Shown: in pieces, positions 27,141 through 35,359 of the stretch | Layout of the letters: each line of letters begins with the position of its first letter | How positions within the stretch are numbered: the stretch's first letter is position 1 | Assembly: GCA_041554435.1 (NCBI GenBank) | Contig: JBFFLX010000001.1 | Coordinates: 7,879-71,878, forward strand | DNA length: 64,000 bases | Reading direction: 5' to 3' | Source: BM524 sp041554435 | GTDB lineage: Bacteria > Bacteroidota > Bacteroidia > Bacteroidales > F082 | Position numbers and translations under genes: made by a program | Notes under the pieces: generated by a model | What the model was told of the DNA's origin: nothing | The model's database searches: none | The model's input: only the letters and a program-made list of their open reading frames with translations

Positions 27141-28007
27141 ATGAATATTACCATTGATACTGATGCAGGTTTTTGTTTTGGAGTTAGAAATTCTATTTCT
27201 ACTGCCGAAGAACTGGTGTCTGGTGGTAAAAGCATAAAATGTTTGGGCAATTTGGTGCATAATGAAAAAGAAATATCACGTCTTGAGTCACTTGGCCTGG
27301 AGGTTATCGACTTTGAGCAGTTTAAAAAACTGAAAAATGAAACCGTACTATTACGAGCACATGGTGAAATTCCTGAAACTTATGAAATAGCAAAACATAA
27401 TAATATAAAACTCATCGATACTACATGTCCCATCGTTTCATCTTTGCAGAAAAAGGTATTTTGCTCATGGGAAGAGGTTGCGGAAAAAGGTGGACAAATA
27501 GTTATTTTTGGTAAAGAAAATCATCCCGAGGTAAAAGGTCTTAATGGCCAAACAGGCAAAACTGCTATTATTATTGAAGATAAAAATGATCTTTCAAAAA
27601 TTGATTTCTCAAGGTCAATTCATCTTTTTTCTCAAACAACTAACAATAGGAACGCATTCGACGAAATAAAAGATATAATTCGTGCAAGGGCTGAGAAAAA
27701 TTCTGTTAAACTCTTTATAAACAGTAGTATCTGCAAACAGGTTTTAAATCGTGAAGATTCAATAATAAATCTGGCTAAAACCAATGATGTTGTTATTTTT
27801 GTTGCCGGTAAACATAGTTCCAACGGTAAAACTTTGTTTGAAATTTGTAAGAAAAATAATACAAACTCACATTACATAAGTTCTGTAAATGAACTTGAAG
27901 AAGGATGGTTTGAAAATTATAAAAGCGTTGCCATAAGTGGAAGTACATCCAGCCCGCTTTGGCTGTTGGAAGAGGTGAAAGAAGAGATTTTAAAAATATG
28001 TATTTAA
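27141..28007 (+). CDS. ispH: 4-hydroxy-3-methylbut-2-enyl diphosphate reductase
   Basis: 288 residues from ATG 27141; an in-frame upstream GTG would add 16 residues before the conserved start. The three iron-sulfur cysteines lie in AGFCFGV, TCPIVSSLQKKV and SSICKQV. LVHNEKE, ENHPEVKGLNGQTG, SQTTNNR and SSNGKTL line the substrate site. It is the last enzyme of the MEP isoprenoid pathway, reducing HMBPP to IPP/DMAPP. Its 3' end overlaps recF by 10 bases. Confidence 0.93.
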   Translation: MNITIDTDAGFCFGVRNSISTAEELVSGGKSIKCLGNLVHNEKEISRLESLGLEVIDFEQFKKLKNETVLLRAHGEIPETYEIAKHNNIKLIDTTCPIVSSLQKKVFCSWEEVAEKGGQIVIFGKENHPEVKGLNGQTGKTAIIIEDKNDLSKIDFSRSIHLFSQTTNNRNAFDEIKDIIRARAEKNSVKLFINSSICKQVLNREDSIINLAKTNDVVIFVAGKHSSNGKTLFEICKKNNTNSHYISSVNELEEGWFENYKSVAISGSTSSPLWLLEEVKEEILKICI

Positions 28008-29107
28008 AGAAATTAAAATTAACTAATTTTAAAAATTGTAGTTCGGCTGACATTGATTTCAGTGCCAAAATCAACTGTTTCATAGGTGATAACGGCGCCG
28101 GAAAAACAAATATACTGGATGCAATTTATTATCTCTCTTTTTGCAAAAGTTATTTCAATTCTATTGATAATCAGAATATTAAACATGAAGAGGATTTCTT
28201 TGCCATACATGGAGAATATTTTAATGAGGATGAAACAAACGACCTTATAAGTTGTGTTCAGAAAAGGTCAAAAAAGAAATCTTTTAAAAAGAATAAAAAG
28301 GAGTACGATCGACTGGCCGACCACATTGGATTACTGCCACTGGTAATGATTTCACCTTACGACAGAGATTTAATAAATGATGGTAGTGAGTTGAGACGAA
28401 AATATATTGATGGTGTAATTTCTCAGTTTGATAATATTTATCTGAAAAGTCTGTTGGCATATAATAAAACTCTTCTTCAAAGAAATACTCTTTTAAAGCA
28501 GTTTGCTGAGAGACATTTTTTCGACAAAACTTCTCTTCAGATTTGGGATGAGAAATTATGTGAATTGGGAATTATTATTCATGAAAAAAGGCGAGACTTT
28601 TTGAAGGAATTTAATCCTCTATTTGAGTCGTATTATCAATATTTATCGCAAGGCAGTGAAAATGTGGAAATAGCATACGACTCTCAACTGCTGGAAAAAC
28701 CCATGAAAATTCTCCTTGAAGAAAATATAGAAAAAGACAGAATTGTAAAATATACCACACAGGGCATTCATAAGGATGATTTAATACTGAATATCAACGG
28801 ATTCCCCGTAAAAAAATATGGTTCACAAGGGCAGCAAAAGTCATTTGTAATTGCCATAAAACTGGCTCAGTTCGAATATACCCGATTAAAGAAAAAGTTT
28901 AAACCCATTCTTCTGTTCGATGATATTTTTGATAAACTTGATGATAAAAGAGTGCAACAAATAATCCATCTGGTGAATGAAAATAATTTCGGACAAGTGT
29001 TTATTACCGATACACAAAAACAAAGAATAGCGCATTTATTTCAAGAAGCTGATATCGATCATTTAATATTTTCTGTTAATTCGGGAGATGTAGAAAAGGA
29101 AGAATAA
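27998..29107 (+). CDS. recF: DNA replication and repair protein RecF
   Basis: 369 residues from ATG 27998, chosen because MYLKKLKLTNFKN is the standard RecF N-terminus; upstream in-frame codons lie deep inside ispH. Walker A is GDNGAGKTN, the ABC signature is YGSQGQQKSF, and Walker B is LLFDDIFDKLD. RecF binds gapped DNA and loads RecA with RecO and RecR. The stop TAA shares one base with the ATG of the DciA-like gene, so the ispH-recF-dciA-like block is translationally coupled. Confidence 0.94.
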   Translation: MYLKKLKLTNFKNCSSADIDFSAKINCFIGDNGAGKTNILDAIYYLSFCKSYFNSIDNQNIKHEEDFFAIHGEYFNEDETNDLISCVQKRSKKKSFKKNKKEYDRLADHIGLLPLVMISPYDRDLINDGSELRRKYIDGVISQFDNIYLKSLLAYNKTLLQRNTLLKQFAERHFFDKTSLQIWDEKLCELGIIIHEKRRDFLKEFNPLFESYYQYLSQGSENVEIAYDSQLLEKPMKILLEENIEKDRIVKYTTQGIHKDDLILNINGFPVKKYGSQGQQKSFVIAIKLAQFEYTRLKKKFKPILLFDDIFDKLDDKRVQQIIHLVNENNFGQVFITDTQKQRIAHLFQEADIDHLIFSVNSGDVEKEE

Positions 29108-29397
29108 TGAAGAAGGAAAATACTTACGAACTGAAGGAACTACTTGAAAAATTAGTAAAAGCTTATCGATGGAGTGGTAAGATGGATGAAATGAAGGTAA
29201 GAGATTCATGGGAGAAAGTTGTGGGGAAAATGATAGACAGGCATACAACAGAAGTACATCTCAAAGGGACAACACTTTTCGTTAGACTTGATTCCTCGGC
29301 ACTTAGAAATGAATTAATGATGGCTCGTTCGAAAATTGCAGAATCCATAAACAAAGAGATTGGCAAAAAAGTTATTGACGATATTATTTTTAGATAA
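29107..29397 (+). CDS. DUF721/DciA-like protein
   Basis: 96 residues. VRDSWEKVVGKMIDRHT followed by LFVRLDSSALRNELMMARSKI is the DUF721 pattern; this domain defines DciA, the helicase loader/operator widespread in bacteria without DnaC or DnaI. The Bacteroidota version is domain-only. Proximity to recF supports a replication or DNA role, though helicase loading is an inference from the family. Confidence 0.8.
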   Translation: MKKENTYELKELLEKLVKAYRWSGKMDEMKVRDSWEKVVGKMIDRHTTEVHLKGTTLFVRLDSSALRNELMMARSKIAESINKEIGKKVIDDIIFR

Positions 29398-29453
29398 TTC
29401 ACTTTACTCAAATTGGTGTTAATAAATTATTTCTCTTTTGTTGTCATATTAAT

Positions 29454-29461
29454 TAAATTTG
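29454..29461 (+). promoter_or_regulatory. -7 promoter element, recN
   Basis: TAAATTTG followed by CC, 27 bases before the recN ATG. Confidence 0.4.
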
Positions 29462-29487
29462 CCTGAAAGGGAAAGTACAAAAACTAT

Positions 29488-31140
29488 ATGTTAAAGTCTT
29501 TATATATAAAGAATTATGCTCTGATAGAAAGTCTGGAAATTAATTTCCAAAGTGGATTTTCTGCTATCACTGGAGAAACTGGTGCAGGTAAATCGATTCT
29601 GTTAGGCGCTCTTTCATTAATTTTGGGAAAGCGGGCTGATAGTTCTAATTTATTTGATGAATCCACAAAATGTATAGTTGAAGGCTCCTTCGATCTGAGT
29701 CATCTGAACTTGAATGATTTTTTCCCCCGGAATGATATTGATTATGAAGATTTAAGTATTTTAAGAAGAGAAATTCTTCCCAACGGAAAATCCCGGGCTT
29801 TTATTAATGATACTCCCGTAAACCTGAACCTGATGAGGGACCTGGCAAGTCAGTTGGTTGATATACACTCACAACACGAAACTTTGAAAATGGGATTGTC
29901 GGAGTTTCAAATGGAAGTAGTTGATAAATATGGAACTGATGAGAAACTGTTAAATAATTATAGGGAAAATTATACAAAGTTTAAAGTAGACACTAAAAAA
30001 CTCGAAAGTCTTAAACAAGCCAATGAAAAGGCTAAACGCGATGAAGATTATTTTCGCTTTCAGTTAAATGAGTTGGATGCTATCAATATTAATGAAGCCG
30101 AGTTTGAGGAATTAATAGAGCGAGCCAATTATTTAGCTCATGCTGAAGAGGTTCAGCAAATAACCGAAAAGTCGGCTCACCTGTTAATCGAAAATGACGA
30201 ATCCCTCTTCGATAAAATTTCAGAAATAACTGATGATTTTTCCAGTATATCAGAATTTCATAAACAGTTTAAAGATATTTATGAGAGACTTAAGTCTTTA
30301 AAAATTGAAGTAAAAGATATTGCTGAGGAGATAGAAGGTCTGAATGTTGAGTCTGACAACGAAAATTCAAGTCTCGAACAAATAAATGAAAAGTTAAGTA
30401 TTATTTACAGCCTGCAGCAAAAGCACAATGCTAAAACCATTGGAGGATTAATTGAGTTAAGGAATGATTTTGAAGCCAAACTTGAAAATATATCGGGACT
30501 GGAAGATCAAATTGCAGAACTTGAAGGGAGTTTAACAAAACAGAAAAGTGAGTTATTGAAATTGGCCAATGAACTGACATCTGTCCGGAAAAAAAGTTCT
30601 CTTGAATTAACAAACTCTATTCGAAAAAAACTAAGCAAACTGGGTATGCCCGATGCTGAATTTGAGGTGAGTTTTTCTAAATTAAACGATTTTGCTGCCT
30701 CCGGTCTTGACAAAATCGACTTTTTGTTCAGTGCTAATAAGGGAAGTAAATTGGCAGAGATTTCTAAAATTGCATCGGGGGGTGAACTTTCGCGTTTGAT
30801 GCTGGCCGTCAAGTCATTAATTACCAGCAGAAAACTTTTGCCAACCATAATCTTCGATGAAATTGATAACGGAGTTTCTGGTGACATAGCAGGTAAAGTT
30901 GGTAATATGCTAAGACAGATGTCTGAAAATCACCAGATTATTGCAATAACCCATCTCCCGCAAATCGCTTCAAAAGCAAACTCACATTATTTTGTTTTTA
31001 AAGAAAATAAAAATGGCAGAACTACCTCATCGATAAATTTACTCACCACAGAGCAAAGGGTAGAAGAGGTTGCAAAAATGCTTAGCGATGAGAAAGTTAG
31101 TGATGCTGCGAGGGAGGCGGCAGTGGATTTGCTTTCATAA
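29488..31140 (+). CDS. recN: DNA repair protein RecN
   Basis: 550 residues, an SMC-like ATPase: Walker A GETGAGKSI within the first 40 residues, a long central coiled coil (about 155-360), then signature SGGELSRLMLAVKSL and Walker B TIIFDEIDNGVSGDIA with the QIIAITHLPQIAS motif. RecN acts in double-strand-break repair. No LexA-type box was recognised upstream. It probably has its own promoter after a 90-base gap from the DciA-like gene. Confidence 0.94.
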   Translation: MLKSLYIKNYALIESLEINFQSGFSAITGETGAGKSILLGALSLILGKRADSSNLFDESTKCIVEGSFDLSHLNLNDFFPRNDIDYEDLSILRREILPNGKSRAFINDTPVNLNLMRDLASQLVDIHSQHETLKMGLSEFQMEVVDKYGTDEKLLNNYRENYTKFKVDTKKLESLKQANEKAKRDEDYFRFQLNELDAININEAEFEELIERANYLAHAEEVQQITEKSAHLLIENDESLFDKISEITDDFSSISEFHKQFKDIYERLKSLKIEVKDIAEEIEGLNVESDNENSSLEQINEKLSIIYSLQQKHNAKTIGGLIELRNDFEAKLENISGLEDQIAELEGSLTKQKSELLKLANELTSVRKKSSLELTNSIRKKLSKLGMPDAEFEVSFSKLNDFAASGLDKIDFLFSANKGSKLAEISKIASGGELSRLMLAVKSLITSRKLLPTIIFDEIDNGVSGDIAGKVGNMLRQMSENHQIIAITHLPQIASKANSHYFVFKENKNGRTTSSINLLTTEQRVEEVAKMLSDEKVSDAAREAAVDLLS

Positions 31141-31185
31141 TTGCCATTATTTAATGCATGCATAATACAAACTTATAAAATAGTT

Positions 31186-31193
31186 TATCTTTG
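31186..31193 (+). promoter_or_regulatory. -7 promoter element, fabI
   Basis: TATCTTTG followed by TC, an exact TAnnTTTG match, 30 bases before the fabI ATG. Confidence 0.5.
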
Positions 31194-31223
31194 TCTCTTT
31201 AAAATGAATCTAAATAGAGCAAA

Positions 31224-32069
31224 ATGGCTTATAATTTATTAAAAGGAAAAAAAGGAATTATATTCGGTGCCCTCGACAGCAAATCAATTGCCTGGAAGGT
31301 GGCTGAAAAAGCCCATGAAGAAGGTGCAATATTTACATTGAGTAATACACCAACCGCATTACGTTTCGGGCAAATTGACGAATTAGCAGAAAAAACCGGT
31401 GCCACCGTTATTGCTGCTGATGCAACCAGCGTAAAAGATTTACAGGAAGTAATGGAAAAGTCGATGGAAGTTTTAGGGGGTAAGGTTGACTTTATTCTGC
31501 ACTCCATAGGTATGTCATTAAACGTTAGAAAAAAGCGTGTTTATAACGATCTGGATTATAATTATTTAAATAAAACACTTGATATATCTGCGATTTCATT
31601 CCATAAGGTTTTGCAAATTGCCTTTAAATTAGACGCCATAAACGATTGGGGGTCGGTTGTTGCTCTTTCATATATAGCTGCTCAACGAACTCTCTATGGC
31701 TATAACGATATGGCAGATGCCAAATCATTGCTGGAATCTATTGCACGAAGCTTCGGGTATATTTACGGCCGTGAAAGAAAGATAAGAGTAAATACAATTT
31801 CACAATCACCCACACGTACAACTGCCGGAGAAGGAGTTAAAGGTATCGACGGACTACTGGATTTTACCAATAGAATGTCTCCTTTGGGAAATGCAGATGC
31901 GGAAGAATGTGCTGATTATTGTATTACTTTGTTCTCCGATCTCACAAGAAAAGTAACCATGCAAAACCTGTTTCACGATGGGGGTTTTTCAAACATGGGT
32001 ATGAGTTTAAAAGCCATGACAATGTATAATAAAAGCCTTGAAGGAATGGATCCTGAGGATATTTTATAA
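31224..32069 (+). CDS. fabI: Enoyl-[acyl-carrier-protein] reductase (NADH)
   Basis: 281 residues. The N-terminus KGIIFGALDSKSIAW corresponds to the FabI nucleotide motif G(V/A)xxxxSIAW. HSIG follows DFIL. The catalytic Tyr/Lys pair is in YNDMADAK (Tyr-x6-Lys), and RVNTISQSPTRTTAGEGV is the substrate-loop region. FabI performs the last reduction of fatty-acid elongation and is the target of triclosan. The length is typical for Bacteroidota, slightly longer than the E. coli enzyme because of the C-terminal tail. Confidence 0.93.
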   Translation: MAYNLLKGKKGIIFGALDSKSIAWKVAEKAHEEGAIFTLSNTPTALRFGQIDELAEKTGATVIAADATSVKDLQEVMEKSMEVLGGKVDFILHSIGMSLNVRKKRVYNDLDYNYLNKTLDISAISFHKVLQIAFKLDAINDWGSVVALSYIAAQRTLYGYNDMADAKSLLESIARSFGYIYGRERKIRVNTISQSPTRTTAGEGVKGIDGLLDFTNRMSPLGNADAEECADYCITLFSDLTRKVTMQNLFHDGGFSNMGMSLKAMTMYNKSLEGMDPEDIL

Positions 32070-32166
32070 TATGTTTTTTCATTCAATACTTATATAGAAT
32101 TATTAAAAACCTTAAAACTTTTTGTGTTTAGGGATATTTTTTATATTCTTGTAATGTTTATAAAGA

Positions 32167-32298
32167 ATGAGAAAAATCATTATGGTTCAAAATTTCATTT
32201 CAAAAACTAATTACTTCTCTATTCCGGGAATTAAAAATACTATCTCTTTACCACACTTCAACTGTTTAATGGATTATGGCGGAATCCGGCTTGATTAA
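32167..32298 (+). CDS. Possible small ORF, 43 codons
   Basis: ATG preceded by AAAG, encoding a 43-residue peptide (MRKIIMVQNF... ending GGIRLD) with no recognisable domain. Its stop codon falls within a 22-bp perfect palindrome. It could be a small expressed gene with the palindrome as terminator, or chance. Confidence 0.2.
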   Translation: MRKIIMVQNFISKTNYFSIPGIKNTISLPHFNCLMDYGGIRLD

Positions 32299-32311
32299 TT
32301 AATTAATCAAG
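32290..32311. repeat. Perfect 22-bp palindrome
   Basis: Two 11-base arms, CTTGATTAATT and its exact reverse complement, with no spacer, followed by TGGATTTTT. It may be a cruciform, an operator for the symporter 77 bases downstream, or a weak terminator. Confidence 0.55.
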
Positions 32312-32387
32312 TGGATTTTTACACTTTACATTCTGGCAAAACCTTGTTTGTCAGGCTTGTACATTTTATTCATTAAAAATATTTGCT

Positions 32388-33833
32388 TTGGAAATTATAG
32401 ATATTATTATTTTTATTCTCTACTTTTTTGTAATGCTTGGTGTTGGTATTTATTTTTATAGGAAGAATACCAATATTGAAGATTATTATGTAGGAGGACG
32501 TACTCTCGGAAGTTGGCATATTGGACTTTCTGTTGTGGCAACAGATGTAGGAGGTGGGTTCTCAATTGGTTTGGGAGGTTTGGGATTTCTTCTGGGAATT
32601 GCAGGATCGTGGATGTTGTTTACCGGACTGATAGGTGCCTGGCTTAGCGCTGTTGTATTAATACCAAAAATCACTCATTTATCAGCTAAACATAAGTTTT
32701 TTACCTTCCCACAGATATTCAATCATTTTTATAATAAAAAAGTCGCTCTGGCCGCAGGAATAATTTCTGCTATCGGTTATATAGGATTTACAAGTTCTCA
32801 ACTTTTGGCCGGAGCTAAACTGGCATCTGCAACATTTGTGGAAATCGACCTTGAGTTAGCATTGATATTCATGGGGATATTAGTAGTTGTTTATACCGGG
32901 ATTGGTGGTATTAAGGCAGTAATTTATACCGATACTGTGCAATGGATAATCCTTATGTCGGGACTGATTTTTATAGGTATACCCATATCATATTTTGCAA
33001 TTGGAGGTATCGATACCATTAAAGCTACTTTAGGTCCTGAGTTTCTTTCCATGGGTAATGTATCATGGCAGCAAATTGTTAATTGGAGTGTAACAATAAT
33101 ACCAATTTGGTTTGTAGGTATGACATTATACCAAAGAATTTATGCCTCAAAAGGGGTGAAACAAGCAAAAAAAGCCTGGTTTATCGCCGGACTGTTTGAA
33201 TGGCCACTAATGGCTTTTATGGGAGTTATATTGGGATTATTTTCAAGAGTGGCTTTCGAAACAGGAATGTTTGCAGAATTAGGTTATACTGTTGAGTCAG
33301 CATTCGATGCAGAAATGGGCTTGCCGGTATTGCTAAATACTGTTTTGCCAACAGGTTTGATGGGATTAATGCTATCAGCTTATTTCTCTGCAATTTTATC
33401 TACAGCCGATAGTTGTTTAATGGCCGCTTCAGGAAATATGCAGACAGATATTCTGAGTAAATTTTTCAAATTTAATCAGGGTATGAAATCTCAATTGCGT
33501 GTATCACAGATTGTTACAATTGCGATTGGTATTCTCGCCATATTGTTGGCCTCCACAATGACGAATGTATTAGAGTTGATGTTATATTCTTATGCATTCA
33601 TGGTGTCAGGGCTTTTTATACCTATATTATTTGCTTTATACGGAAAAAATCCAAACTCAAATGCGGCCTTAGTTGCTATGATAGTGGGTGGAACAACTAC
33701 TGTTATTCTTACTTATTTTGAGTTTAATTTGCCATTTGGCTTGGATGCTAATATTTTCGGAATTTCTGCTTCAGCAATATTCTATATAATGACACTTTTC
33801 TTAATTAAAAAGATGAAACTTGCCAGAATTTAA
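32388..33833 (+). CDS. Sodium:solute symporter family protein
   Basis: 481 residues with about 13 hydrophobic segments. The N-terminus EDYYVGGRTLGSWHIGLSVVATDVGGGFSIG is the SSS-family signature (YxxGGR...), and YFSAILSTADSCLMAASG is the conserved TM8 region including the Na+-site serines. It starts at TTG directly before the conserved N-terminus; no usable ATG is upstream. The inner-membrane substrate (sugar, amino acid, organic acid) cannot be read from sequence. Confidence 0.88.
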   Translation: MEIIDIIIFILYFFVMLGVGIYFYRKNTNIEDYYVGGRTLGSWHIGLSVVATDVGGGFSIGLGGLGFLLGIAGSWMLFTGLIGAWLSAVVLIPKITHLSAKHKFFTFPQIFNHFYNKKVALAAGIISAIGYIGFTSSQLLAGAKLASATFVEIDLELALIFMGILVVVYTGIGGIKAVIYTDTVQWIILMSGLIFIGIPISYFAIGGIDTIKATLGPEFLSMGNVSWQQIVNWSVTIIPIWFVGMTLYQRIYASKGVKQAKKAWFIAGLFEWPLMAFMGVILGLFSRVAFETGMFAELGYTVESAFDAEMGLPVLLNTVLPTGLMGLMLSAYFSAILSTADSCLMAASGNMQTDILSKFFKFNQGMKSQLRVSQIVTIAIGILAILLASTMTNVLELMLYSYAFMVSGLFIPILFALYGKNPNSNAALVAMIVGGTTTVILTYFEFNLPFGLDANIFGISASAIFYIMTLFLIKKMKLARI

Positions 33834-33948
33834 TTAATGAAATATATCCTTAAAGTAGAAAAAAATTAGGTTAATTCTGCACATATACTTAATTTTCTAT
33901 TTCTTATTAAACAAAGCAATGATGCGATAATAGCATTAATTTCTTTGC

Positions 33949-33956
33949 TATATTTG
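33949..33956 (+). promoter_or_regulatory. -7 promoter element before the small membrane protein
   Basis: TATATTTG followed by AGG. Its position implies transcription begins near 33963 and supports the ATG at 33987 over an upstream TTG. Confidence 0.4.
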
Positions 33957-33986
33957 AGGATATTTATTTACTCAATTGAAAAGTAC

Positions 33987-34466
33987 ATGAAAAATCCCTA
34001 TACTAAGAAATCATCTGTATTCGCATTACTGCAATTTAAAATGCTCGGATTCCTTTTATTAATTGTTGGTATTCTATATTCTTTTAGTAATATATTAGTC
34101 GGCTTATCGTTCACAATTATAGGTATAAGTCTGGCCTCTTTATCCGATGGAATTCAAATTGATTTTGAAAATAGAATGAGCAGAGATTATATGTCTGTAC
34201 TCTGGTTAAAATTTGGAAAATGGCATAAATTGTCTGAACCCGATTATATAACTGTTTTTATACAGAACTTATCACAGGGGATGAATATGACTTCAATAAC
34301 TTCTAATAATCCTTCTAGTGATTATAGAGTAAGTATAATAGGAAAAGATGATTCTCAAACAGATGCAGGATTATATAAAAAAAAGGATGTTGCCCTGAAG
34401 AATGCTGAAATGCTTGCCGGGAAATTTGGAATTAAATATATAGATAAAACCAATCCTAAAAATTAA
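33987..34466 (+). CDS. Small membrane protein of unknown function
   Basis: 159 residues from ATG 33987. Two adjacent membrane segments (about 16-35 and 37-55) are followed by a soluble domain of about 100 residues with alternating strands (DYITVFIQNL, YRVSIIG) and a C-terminal helix (KKKDVALKNAEMLAGKFGI). The layout suggests a PH-like domain anchored in the membrane. I do not recognise the family. It is followed 43 bases later by mscS and may be co-transcribed with it. Confidence 0.65.
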   Translation: MKNPYTKKSSVFALLQFKMLGFLLLIVGILYSFSNILVGLSFTIIGISLASLSDGIQIDFENRMSRDYMSVLWLKFGKWHKLSEPDYITVFIQNLSQGMNMTSITSNNPSSDYRVSIIGKDDSQTDAGLYKKKDVALKNAEMLAGKFGIKYIDKTNPKN

Positions 34467-34509
34467 TTTTAAATTAAATGTATAATAATGCAAGTATAAA
34501 ACATTACCT

Positions 34510-35355
34510 ATGAACGAAATAAATGAGATACTAAATTTTGAATTATTTAAACTTGGTGAATACGCTTTCAAAGTTTATACTTCAGGAATTTTTGTATTAA
34601 CAATTATTGTGGCTCGTGTATTACTATGGGGAATAAAGAAATTACTCTTTAGGAAAACTAGTGATAATGCAGTTGACCATGGTAGTTTAATGGCTATATA
34701 TCAGATAATTAAATATGTTATTTGGGTTGTTGCCATTGCCTATGTGATGGATGTTATTGGAATTAAAATAACTGTATTAATAGCCGGCTCTGCAGCATTA
34801 TTAGTTGGTGTGGGACTGGGTTTACAACAAACTTTTAACGATATTATTTCGGGTATAATTTTACTCTCTGAGCGTTCTATTAAATATGGTGATGTACTGG
34901 AAATTGATGGAGAAGTTGTTCGAATTGAGCAAATAGGATTGAGAACCAGCCAGGGAATAAACAGGGACAGTATTACTATGATTATTCCAAATTCACTTAT
35001 AACTACCTCCAAAGTTATAAACTGGAGTCATCAGTCATTAAAAACAAGATTCAGAATTGATGTTGGAGTTGCTTACGGCAGTGATGTGGACTTGGTTTTG
35101 AAACTTCTTAAAGAAAGTGCACTTGAACATCAAGATATTAAAGATCGTGAGCAACTTGAAGCCCGGCTGGTAAATTTCGGTAATTCTTCATTAGACTTTC
35201 AGGTTTTATTTTATAGTACCAATGTCTTCCGCATAGAGCGGATAAAAAGTGATATACGAAGAATTATTGACAGGAAATTTAGAGAGAATAATATTACTAT
35301 TCCATTCCCACAAATGGATCTCCATCTTAAATCGGACATCACCAAGAATAAGTAG
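34510..35355 (+). CDS. Small-conductance mechanosensitive channel family protein
   Basis: 281 residues. Three N-terminal membrane helices; the pore helix TM3 with repeating Gly/Ala is in AALLVGVGLGLQQTFNDIISG. The beta-domain sequence GDVLEIDGEVVRIEQIGLRTSQ and IIPNSLI is the MscS signature, followed by the alpha/beta C-terminal domain. It releases osmolytes on hypo-osmotic shock. It is convergent with the PEP/pyruvate-binding gene (4-base gap). Confidence 0.92.
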   Translation: MNEINEILNFELFKLGEYAFKVYTSGIFVLTIIVARVLLWGIKKLLFRKTSDNAVDHGSLMAIYQIIKYVIWVVAIAYVMDVIGIKITVLIAGSAALLVGVGLGLQQTFNDIISGIILLSERSIKYGDVLEIDGEVVRIEQIGLRTSQGINRDSITMIIPNSLITTSKVINWSHQSLKTRFRIDVGVAYGSDVDLVLKLLKESALEHQDIKDREQLEARLVNFGNSSLDFQVLFYSTNVFRIERIKSDIRRIIDRKFRENNITIPFPQMDLHLKSDITKNK

Positions 35356-35359
35356 TTAT

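Larger units (their letters stand above)
32070..32387. other. Intergenic region between fabI and the symporter
   Basis: 318 AT-rich bases. They contain a possible 43-codon ORF at 32167-32298 and a perfect 22-bp palindrome at 32290-32311. Nothing else was recognised. Confidence 0.4.

Noticed and set aside
27959..27997. Longer RecF start at 27959
   Set aside because: It would overlap ispH by nearly 50 bases and add a non-conserved, Arg-rich N-terminus; ATG 27998 gives the standard RecF N-terminus.
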